Source: Phaseolus vulgaris
Lineage: Eukaryota; Streptophyta; Magnoliopsida; Fabales; Fabaceae
Direction of reading: 5' to 3'
Assembly (NCBI RefSeq): GCF_000499845.2
Contig: NC_023753.2
Coordinates: 22,103,932 to 22,167,931, forward strand
DNA: 64,000 nt
Shown here: one piece after another, positions 54,850 to 64,000 of the stretch
Numbering within the stretch: position 1 is the stretch's first letter
How the letters are laid out: the number at the start of each line of letters is the position of its first letter
The notes under the pieces: model-generated
What the model saw: the letters and a program-made list of their open reading frames with translations, nothing else
What the model was told of the DNA's origin: nothing
Databases searched by the model: none
Program-made: the position numbers and the translations under genes

Positions 54850-56972
54850 ATAACAAGAATCACACAGTGGTAGATTGAAACAATACAAACTTATGAGAAA
54901 ATACCCACTCGTAGCCTAGTGGGTGGATAAAGTACATGAAATAGTTCATTTTAGGAATTGGCGACATATCCATTCAATGACTTTGGCACCGGATGTTCCC
55001 AAAATGGATAATGTACTTTTGAGTCGGGTAAATTCAAAATATAGATGCTTGTTGGCATTCCAACCTTTCTTTTCCTTTCAGGGCCTATGAGAAAAAAAAA
55101 TCAATACTTCTTGGTTGTGAATATCTTAATAGGACAAACCGCCCCGTGGATCTCTTTGCTTCGGAACAAAACAATTTGAATTAGGCTCGATCAATTGGAA
55201 TGAGTATTATCGATATAGGGGATCTTTCAATTGAAAAGATCCATCAACCTGAGACGAAGAGAAAGAAAGGTTTATCTTTTTTTTTTGAGTAATTTAATGA
55301 AACCAATGATTCGTTATTGGAGCAGATAACAACAACTATCTCATCTGGGAAAAGCCATCTTTTTCTCAACAATGTCTTTGTCATTTGATCCAATAGCGGT
55401 TTGTTAGATAGGAACATATTTCACAAATATTGATATCTCAGATAGAGTATTAGAAGGGAAAAATCTTTTAGATGATGAACTATTGATTCTAAACCATCTC
55501 TGGAAATGAATCAACAATTCAAAATGTTTTTCTTGCGTATTCTTGATAAACCAGTGTTTATATATAGATGTATGAAGATTTGTTTGGGAAGTAAGAAGTT
55601 CCTTTGATATCTCTTCATTTATAAAGAATTGTCGATGTGAAAACACAAAGACAAAAGGCTAATCTTTGAATAGGAAAATGAGTGGATCCGCAGGGTCCCA
55701 AATGAATTGGCTTATTCGAAAAAAACCATGTTCTTTGGAAGATCTATCTCATGTCTGGTACTGCATGGTTCTACCCTGCAAGAACTCTGAATCATTCTCT
55801 TGAAGTTCATTATCTTCATCAGAAATGATCCGCTTGTGCCGAAATGACCTGACCCCAATAGGGAAATCCCAATGAATTGTGCCTTTCAATACAATCAAAT
55901 AGAAAGCCCCAAGGGCGTCATATTCTAGGAGCCCAAACGATGTGATTGAAAAAATCTTCCTCTATCTGTTGCGGGTCGACTCCTCCTCCTTCTTCAAACT
56001 TCGATTCATATTTTTCATAGAGAAATCTCTTATCAACGATAGAATGAGATCCATTTTGAATCATATTTAAGGGATTCCTTGGTTCGGATCGAAGAAGCAA
56101 TGTCACTCGATCCTTATCAAACTGCCTGCAATCTTTTTTTGTACGTGAGGATCCCACCAGAGCGCCTTTTACTTCTATAGTCCATGAACTAGATCATAAT
56201 TATTCTCAACGAGTCCATAAGATGTGATCCCATTTTTTTCATCAAGTTCAGGTATAAACCAAAGGTCTTGAGTGACCGATCCGGTAGAACAACTCAAAAG
56301 GTAAAGAAGTATCATTAATTTCTTCATACTCGTTCCAAGTTTGAAGTACCATTTGTACAAATAAGAATCCCCCCCATCACATGATTTCTTCTTAATATAG
56401 ATAAAGATAGGATCTATGGAGCAATTACTTAGAAGTACATTTTGTGAAACAACCCTTCCTATCTGATAGAAAAGGATCCCATGATCCTGAACCGATCTTA
56501 CCTGAGATCGGAAATCTCGAGTTTGTCTATGAAGAGTATAGCTAATTATGTTAGTGTCTATGATGGATTTTTTTTTTTATAATACTAATCGATAGGGCCT
56601 CATTGTTAAGTGCTACAAGATCTTGTACATTTGAACCCATCGTTATTCACCCAAATCCATTAGTATGGGACATTTTATTTTCCAAGTGAATACCCCTATG
56701 AGACATCATATCCATAGTTAGCATATTCATCATAGTTAGAAGCTCCAACTTCATATCAAGGTCACAGTCGATATCGTCACTATCATCAATAAGAAAACCC
56801 TTAGGCTTGTTATCTAGAAACTTTTTCAGAAATACTGTTTTTAAAAGGAACATAGGAGTTTGTTGTTAGGTATTTGACCAAATAGGATCGTCCAGTTCCT
56901 ATAGAACCTATCACTAAAATACCCCTACTAGGGGGAGGTAAGGATAAGCAAAGCGAAAAGGGTTTTCCATTA
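54850..56972 (-). other. Nuclear insertion of plastid DNA (NUPT), ycf2 3' half and downstream
   Basis: About 2.1 kb is recognisably chloroplast sequence: ycf2 on the minus strand from its P-loop region to its C-terminus (56972-55290), then plastid spacer to about 54850. Edges are approximate; the left limit rests on the change in composition. The right end abuts a truncated X LTR. Plastid genes do not otherwise occur in this window, and the frames contain stops, so this is a transferred copy rather than plastid DNA itself. Confidence 0.82.
55290..56972 (-). pseudogene. ycf2: ycf2 fragment (plastid AAA-type protein), nuclear copy
   Basis: From the right edge: KPFSLCLSL, the Walker A segment [26 protein letters not shown], a frame change, [14 protein letters not shown] and [13 protein letters not shown]. 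An internal deletion of roughly 300 bp then removes the central part of the ATPase domain, and sequence resumes at [13 protein letters not shown] followed by a stop and ITMGSNVQDLVAL. The C-terminal half follows with several frame changes: [14 protein letters not shown] (56175-56360), [20 protein letters not shown] (55918-56157) and [16 protein letters not shown] (55404-55646). In plastids Ycf2 is part of an import-motor complex; this copy cannot function. Confidence 0.85.
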
Positions 56973-57630
56973 AGGCACAACCCTAGTGTGCACGATTGAG
57001 AGAAAAACACCATTGAGTGAATTGTTATCCAATTGAGAGTAATTTGTTCAAACTCTTATGTATTGAGGTGATCTCTGAATATAATATTTTTTTATTGATT
57101 ATTGGTATTATTGTTTTGCTTCTAATTCTTGATCTAAAATCTTAAATTTGTCTAGAAAGTATTTTTAGGGTTCTGACCTAATCAATAATGCTTAACATAT
57201 TTGAGTGCTAGGAATAGACTTGAAATGTTAATTGTTATCAACGTCTGATCTTAATAATAAGTTTTTTTTTTATAAATATGCGAGAAATCGATATTTAGGA
57301 AGCATCTTAATAATTTTATATGCAAGGAATCGATATAAATGATTTTTATATGAGCATCAATATAAATCAAAGGACATAACACTATCAGGCTAATCTAAAT
57401 ACAAAAAGAGTGAGAGAGATAAAACTCAATCCCTATTTTTTCAATTGAAGCAACAACTTTTTACCTTGTTTTCTTGTTAATCATTGCCATCACAACAAAT
57501 TCCAACAAACTTTTATTATTCTGTTTTATATTTAGTGAATATTTCAACTATTCCTTGTGGGTTCGATATTCGTCCTTAGAGACACATTATTACTTCTAAC
57601 AACGCAGTGCACTTGCCATAAAAAGTCATC
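56973..57630 (-). repeat. X LTR copy X-4, truncated at the plastid junction
   Basis: The 5' half of an inverted X unit: minus-strand TGATGACTTTTTATGGC at 57630 down to acaaccctag near 56980. The missing 3' part coincides with the plastid insert edge, so the insertion or repair of the plastid DNA removed it. Confidence 0.7.
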
Positions 57631-57632
57631 AA

Positions 57633-58911
57633 CTAACTATAACGAAACATTTCCGCATGTTTCTAAGAAAGATTCCTTCAGAATTATCATAACATTAGTA
57701 GCTCATTATGATATTGAGTTGCATCAGATGAATGTTAAAATTTCCTTTTTGAACAAAAAATTTAGAAGATGATGTTTATATGGACCAACCAATAGAATTC
57801 ATTGAAGAAGGAAAAAAACACATGATGTGTAAACTTAAGAAATCAATATATGGACTTAAAAAAACTTCCAGACAATGGTATCTTAAGTTCAATGATATTA
57901 TTATCTCATTTGGATTTAAGGAAAATATTATTGACCAATGTATATAAAGGTTAGTGGGAGCAAGTTTATATTTTTTATTTTCTATGATATCTTGCTTGCA
58001 ACTAATGATCTTGGTCTATTAAGTGAGACTAAGAAGTTTCTCTTTAACAACTTTGGAATCAAAGATATGGGTGAGACATACTATGTGATATGAATAGAAA
58101 TATTTCGTATAGAAAAATTTATGTCTTGTCTCATAAAACATATATTAATAAAGTTTTTGAGAGATTTAAAATAGAAAAATGTTCAACATCTCCCATTCCA
58201 ATATAGAAAGGAGACAATTTAGTCTCATAATATCCAAAGAATGATTTAACACAAAAATAGATGGAGAATATCCCTTATGCATATGTTGTTGGGAGTTTGA
58301 TGTATGCTCAAACATGTACAAGGCAAAATATTAGTTTTGCAGTTGGTATGCTTAGTAGATACCTGAGAAATCCAAGATTGAATTATTGGAAAGTTGCAAA
58401 GAAAGTCTTAAGATACTTAAAAGGGACAAATAATCACATGCTTACTTATAGGAGATTTAATCATCTTGAGATGATTGGATATACAAATTCAAATTTTGTT
58501 GGTTTTATGGATACAAGAACGTCTACATTTGGTTATGTGTATCATTTAGCTAGATGAGTGATTTCCTGGAAAAGTATGAAGTAGTCAGTCATTACTGCAT
58601 CTACTATGAAGGTTGAATTTTTGGCATACTTTGAGGCCACTATTCAGGCTAACTGTTTGCATAATTTTATCTCAGGACTTGGAGTAATTAACAATATTGT
58701 CAAGTCGTTGAGAATTTATTATGATAATTTTGTTGTTGTTTTCTTTTCTAAGAACAACAAGTATTCCAAAAGTTCTAAGCATATGAAATTAGAATACTTT
58801 GTCGTTAAGGAAGAGGTTCAAAAACATAATGTCAATAGAACATATTAGTACCAATCTTATTGTTGACCCTTTAATAAAAGGGTTAGGGTCATGTTAAGAA
58901 ACATGCCCAAA
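57633..58911 (+). pseudogene. Copia D reverse transcriptase and RNase H
   Basis: RVT_2 landmarks: SFRIIITLVAHYDIELHQMNV, a frame change, then DVYMDQPIEFIEEG, CKLKKSIYGLKKTSRQWY and IISFGFKENIIDQC. The catalytic YVDD region reads IFYDILLATNDLG (about 57975-58012): two codons including one catalytic Asp are lost. RNase H (58261-58848) keeps VGSLMYAQTCTRQNISFAVG, LRYLKGT, a degraded GYTNSNFVGF and FFSKNNKYSKSSKHM, with stops at 58556 and 58582. The tail LRNMPKIFTGHVKNMGIM matches the usual end of this copia group. Dead. Confidence 0.83.
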
Positions 58912-59312
58912 ATATTTACTGGCCATGTTAAGAATATGGGCATTATGTTGAATGTTGTTATTAATGGTTATTTCCCACTCTGAGCTTACTGATATGCATG
59001 TTTCTGAAATCTATGTTTTCCACTTTATATGCACGCATGCAAATTATGATGTGGGAAACCTTGTAGATGAAAATGACATTATGTTTGAACTCATTATGAA
59101 CGTCTCATTGTAAGGTCATATTAATGAGAAAGAATAATATAGTAGTACAGGAAAGGAAATGTGTTGATTAAATGACATGTAACCACTATGAATCTTATTA
59201 ATTTTGTATCCTTAGTTTTAATTAATGATAAAACCAAATTATGTAAGACTTTTTAATACACATTATGATTTATGTAATTATTAAATCTTGAAGTATTACA
59301 GCTCCACATTAG

Positions 59313-59405
59313 TCAAGTGGGAGAATGTTAGAAAATTATGTAAATTGAGCCTTGACTTGAATGTGATTTAATAATATAAAAATGCCTATTGGTTAATGTG
59401 AGAGG

Positions 59406-59446
<41 letters not shown>

Positions 59447-59623
59447 GATACTTGATGAAAAGTTAATCTAATTGATATTGGGAAACATTAAGAAAATAGG
59501 GTTTTGTCTTTGCAAATAAGGGAAAGAATATGCTCACATGGGTACTCTTATGGATCAAGGTAAGTTCCTATCTTTATTATAATTGAATTTATGGAATGTG
59601 ATAATCATATATTGTAAGATCCT
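59313..59623 (+). repeat. PPT and left part of copia D 3' LTR
   Basis: Purine tract followed by TGTTAGAAAATTATGTAAATTG. A perfect (TA)n microsatellite of about 37 bp lies at 59407-59443. Confidence 0.7.
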
Positions 59624-60814
59624 TGATGACTATTTTATGGAAAGTGTACCGTGTCAGAAGTAATAAATTTGTCCCTAAGGACCGATATCGTCTCCACAAG
59701 GAACAATTGAATTCTCAAGTATAATATTCATTAAATAGAAAACAATAAGTAAAAGTTTGTTGGATGTTTGTTGTGTATGAGATTGCAAGAATGTAAATAA
59801 AACAAAGTAAAGAGTTGTTGATTCAATTGGGAAAATTGGGATTGGGGTTCATCCTTCTCACTCTTTTTTTTATTTTGAAAAGCAATATTCTATCTTTAAT
59901 TGATATTGATGCCCATATAAAATTCATTTATATCGATCCCCCACATATAAAATTATTAAGATAGTCTCCTAAATATTGACTCCTCGCATATTTAAATATT
60001 GACTCCTCGCATATTTAAATATTGACTCCTCGCATATTAAAAACTCCTTATTGTTACGAGCAGATGTTGATAGCAATTAATATTTCAAGTCTATTCCTAG
60101 CATTCAAATACGTTAAGCATTATCATTTGGGTCATATGTTTATAAGTACTTTACTGTCAAATCTAAGGATCAAAATCATGATAAAAGAAGCGTTAAGATT
60201 AAAATGACAATATCAATCATCAATCAATCAAGAACATAATATTATATTTAAATATCACCTCAATACATAAGAGTTTGAACAGATTACTCTTAATCCCAAA
60301 TGGTAGAATTAGCCATTCATTTTGACAATTACAAGCATGGAAAGCAAGAAAATAAGATACAAGATGTTTATATCTCCTTCTATTATCTCAATGATTTATT
60401 GGGTTATGCCTCACGCCTCATATTTAACCTAGTTGGGTTTGGGCTAAGTTACTTCTCGCCTAGACGAGCTACAACTTGCTTGGACGAGAAAAAACTTAAC
60501 TTCTATGGATTGATCTTGCTTGGGCAAGTTCCTCTGGAGAGATCTGACTTAGGCGAGTTTGGGCGAGTGTTGAGCGTTTCCAACTTTGCCTTTTCATCTT
60601 GTTTATTCTTCTTTAGTCATTTCATCTCCATTTTCCCCTAGAATCCTGCAATTAACACAAATTTGGGAATAAATCGTTTTTATTCCTATTATAATCACAA
60701 AATATGTAAAAAAAAAATTCATAAATTAAGAGTTAATTATAGTTATTCTATCAATAAATATCCATAAGTGTCTGTCTTTTAATATGCAATATTATTGAAA
60801 TATGACAATTATCA
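59624..60814 (+). repeat. Solo LTR X-5 (family X)
   Basis: TGATGACTATTTTATGG...GACAATTATCA, 1191 bp. Flanks ATCCT (59619-59623) and ATCAT (60815-60819) are a 4/5 target duplication. A 21-bp phrase (tattgactcctcgcatattta) is triplicated near 59975-60035. It is the most complete uninterrupted X copy, inserted in the copia D LTR. Confidence 0.78.
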
Positions 60815-60819
60815 ATCAT

Positions 60820-63800
60820 GGTGTGTATTATTGTTCATTATTATACACTTTGATTTCACAGGTCTCACCTCTACTAAACCTCTACTTCCACACTTCAAAT
60901 TCACTTCTCTAATATGACTTATACCTCCATATAACTTTCACAATACTTCCATAAAAATCATTCAAAATTATAAACTTCAAAACAAATAAGAATTCAAAAT
61001 AAGGTTGGCATCTACATAAAAGTATAACTTAACATCTTATAGTCGTTTTAGTTGTATACTGTAGATATTCAAGAGTCAATTTTAACTTCCATTAATTTAA
61101 ACAGGCCTAGATAAACCAAATTGAAAAGATAAAACTCTGAAACTATCAAGTTTACTCTACACAAAATTTGAAATTGAAAAAAAAAACTCATAATTACTTC
61201 TATTAGTGGCCTTGGTTGGTTATATATTTGTATGTGGCTGAAGTAAATGAAGTTATGTGATTATGCAGATAGTTTTCGCATCACAATCAATTCTGCCACT
61301 AAATATCAGTTGCTTTCTCAGAAAAGTTCTCAAGCTATTTTTATATGTTTTTTCCCACCTTATGCCTTCATATTCTCGCATGCATTATGATTATTCATCA
61401 TTAAAACTTTAGAATCAGAGAAATTGCATGAGGGATACTACAGTGTAAAGAGCCATTTTTTCAGAAAACCCTCATACCAAAATTTAAAAGTTTGTGAAAA
61501 TATTTATAAAGAGTTGGGTTAATTAGCCAAAACGTAGATAATTAGATTTGAAAGAGTTGGGTTAGTTGCGTGGGCCTTCCATCTATAGCTTCCTCACATG
61601 CAAACGGAGACAAAAAGTATCTCCAACATTCTAAAGCTCAAAACCGCGTCACTGCACGAATCAATAACTAATTAACATTAATTAACAAACATAATTTAAT
61701 TATTATCAAATGTGTGTTCATAGAACTTTGGGTCTTTCCTTTTATATATAAGGAAACTGTTTCGGTTCAATTTGCATTAACATTGGATTTATTTTTCTAC
61801 ATGAAAACGCGGAAGAAAGTTATTTTGGTTCAATAAATACTAAACAATTTCAATTTTGAATTAAAACATCACTATAGTGATATAGTTGAAGAAGAATATT
61901 GTACTACATCAATCAATTTACTTTTAAGTCGTTCCATGTGATTATGTACTAGATAATGCAAAAAAAAATATTAAAGAATAAAATGTACTAATTCCATTTT
62001 CATGAGCAACGGTTATGTGCCATTCATTTCTCATCAACTAACTATTCCTTCACGGAGGAAAATAACCCACCTAGATTACATCAAATAATTAATTATTCAT
62101 AAAATAATATCTAAGAATCTTATCCTATCAGGTACAAAGATAAAGATAATCTTTGCCAATTATTGCAATGTTTCATGCACGCTTAGCGCCACCATCACTT
62201 TTCTTTACCCTACTTCAACTATACATCATAAGCTTGGTTTCGTTCTTAATTTTCTTAAACACATTTTAAGGATAAAATGATGACGAAGTTTCAAACTCTA
62301 AAACAGACAATCTTGAATGCAGTAATTCGATGTTATATCATTAAATTTGAGGTCAGAATATAAACGTCATTTGTGGAAATCAAAAATTTGTTTCGTTAAC
62401 TCTCAACTGAAAATTTAATATACTAAGTATAGTTTCACATCGCTTAATAATCCATACCAAAGACAGTTTATATAACACATTCATCCCTTAATCTTTTGGA
62501 ATTTTTTAAAATACAAAACTATGTCAAAACTCTAAAGTGTTAGATTTTTTAGTGAATTTTGTTTTCCCTTTTTTTCCTAAGCACATATATAGTCTCACCC
62601 CTCAATACAACTGAAGTGTTGATTGTTGATTATGTTTCGAGAATTTTCATACAATGATGACAGAAATTGTGGCTTTTGAATAAAAATTGTTAACTGGTTC
62701 CCATAAAGTTGTCTTGGATATTGATTTTGAAGAGAGCAGAAAATGCTATCCAATGTATTCGTAGACAAACGTCAAAGGTTTATTTGTTTTTTCTTAAAGG
62801 AAAGTAAACAAAAATTTGTCTGTATGCGTCTTCATTCTACTACTTTGGTGCATGGATATTAGGAAACCAAGTGTGAAGAGGGAGTATGAGGACCCACACG
62901 GTTGCAATGAGATCGATGGCAACATTTTCTTACCAAAACAGTAAGTTAGGTGCTGCATAAGCCGTTATTCTTTTCCTCTCTTTTGATCTAAAAGGATTGA
63001 ACTTTACTGTGAAAAAGAGCAACAAAATGGACCCACCATTATCTCAGTTGCCCCTTAGGATTTTGGTGAAAACATTTTTCCTCTCAGCTCCCTTCTTTGA
63101 CTAGCAGATATGTAATGTGGCGGATCATGAAATGTAGATATGTAATCTCTCAAATGCTCTTATTAATCCTTGTCAGTAAAATATCTCTCAAATGCACTTT
63201 TCATATCTTACCTTAGGAATGTAATCTCTTAGATGATCCAAATATGATTTTCAGATGGGGGAAAACCAGATTGTGTAATGATATTTGCATAACTTCACTT
63301 CCAATCAGCGGGTGAGTAGAGGTTAACCTTAAAATTGGCTAGAGAAATATAGGTTAAAATGAAAAGTTGATGTGTCATTTTCATTAGGCAAGAGGATACG
63401 ACACTGCATCATAACCATTTGAGTGAGAACAGGAAAATGATGGAGGGAGTGAGGACTGAGGAGGGAAAAAGTAACGACAATACATGCTTTAGTATATGGT
63501 ATGGGATGGCGTGATAATAACTAATAAAGCCATAGCAAAATCCTCTTTCTAGTCAAAATTAAAAAAAAAAATCAAAGCATATACACACAAAAGGAAAAGG
63601 GTATAAGATCTTATACCCCTTTAATCATTCCTCTAACTAGACTTTTTGTTTTTGTTTTAGTCTGACCAAATAGAACACAAGCAAAAAAGCAGTGGTTAAC
63701 ATTAATCTAAGATTGGTAAAGGCTCTCCATTCAGACATCAGCTTCCAAATTTCCCTGGATCATTGAGAAGATAACAGAATGCAGAATGAGGATTTCACAG

Positions 63801-64000
63801 AGAAAAAGAAAATGCTGAAGAATAAAAACACCCTCTAATTTTCATCAACAATTTTTTGTTTACTATGACTCTGAAACTGAATAAACCAAGGGGAAGTGGT
63901 TACTTTTTGATTGAGATGCTAAAATTATTTACTTTGAGTTTTACATGTACACACGTGCCATCCGCCGCTACCTAAAAGGCTGAATATGAAGAGGATTAGG
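60820..64000. other. AT-rich spacer, no gene recognised
   Basis: Both strands were read; only short frames occur and none resembles a known domain. No tRNA, terminal repeat or coding exon chain was found. The region may include flanking regulatory DNA of a gene beyond the right edge, but nothing shows it. Confidence 0.5.

Larger units (their letters stand above)
57631..60814 (+). mobile_element. 3' part of a Ty1/copia element (D) with split 3' LTR
   Basis: Reverse transcriptase and RNase H relics (57633-58911), an untranslated stretch, a PPT (tcaagtgggagaa, 59313-59325) and a 3' LTR starting TGTTAGAAAATTATG at 59326. The LTR is interrupted by X-5 at 59624-60814; its end beyond 60819 was not located. 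The 5' half is missing, replaced by X-4 and the plastid insert. Confidence 0.72.

Noticed and set aside
55100..55300. Plastid tRNA gene next to ycf2
   Set aside because: I looked for trnI or trnL cloverleaf sequence in the plastid-like spacer and found none I could support.
62800..63100. Possible exon region near 62850-62950
   Set aside because: A few codons look open (KPSVKREYEDPHGCNEIDGN) but stops close it quickly and no splice chain or homologue was seen.

Overview
The window is plant nuclear DNA, AT-rich and dominated by retrotransposons. A eudicot is clear from the intron-rich host gene and the element types. A phaseoloid legume (bean/cowpea type) is my inference from the repeat style, and no sequence search was possible. 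I can support one host protein gene with confidence: a 13-exon SHUGOSHIN gene at 47197-49925 (+). Almost everything else is mobile DNA or AT-rich spacer.

Left part, 1-16.6 kb. The 3' end of a Tat-lineage Ty3/gypsy element (Tat-1) ends in an LTR at 5263-6130 and carries a broken antisense ORF (523-4709, -). Tat-1 sits inside a Ty1/copia element (C1), whose 5' LTR was also hit by a 369-bp MITE (6824-7192) and a 3.56-kb Mutator-like element (MULE, 7211-10768, perfect 9-bp TSD). The MULE holds a transposase relic and a convergent plant-mobile-domain (MAIN-like) relic. A second decayed copia element (C2) occupies about 12.69-16.54 kb and contains a solo LTR of a family I call R (R2).

Centre, 16.7-43.3 kb. 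This is a deep nest. An old solo LTR (family X, 16679-43296) was split by a full-length Tat element on the minus strand (Tat-2). Tat-2 was then hit by a gag-protease-only gypsy element (Gypsy-A, TSD TGAGT), by solo LTR R3 (TSD GCTTG) that holds another solo LTR (T, TSD TGTTG), and by an LTR of family B (TSD AAACT) that holds a LINE. Its 5' LTR was hit by a complete but pol-less element (Gypsy-B, flanked by CCTTTT). Tat-2 gag, protease, RT, RNase H, integrase and antisense ORF can be followed through all these breaks.

Right part, 43.3-64 kb. Sparse spacer contains a MULE-type MITE (44979-45505), the shugoshin gene (two tandemly duplicated exon-intron units, an MSA-like G2/M promoter site), a second MULE shell (51546-54574) filled with an inverted pair of X LTRs, a nuclear insertion of plastid ycf2 DNA (about 54.85-56.97 kb), a truncated X copy, a decayed copia element with its 3' LTR interrupted by another X LTR, and 3.2 kb with no recognisable gene.

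No intact autonomous element remains: every polymerase and transposase carries stops, frameshifts or deletions. The longest undamaged element ORF is the Gypsy-B gag (39345-40502). Family names R, T, X, B, Tat-1/2, Gypsy-A/B, C1, C2 and D are local labels used only here.
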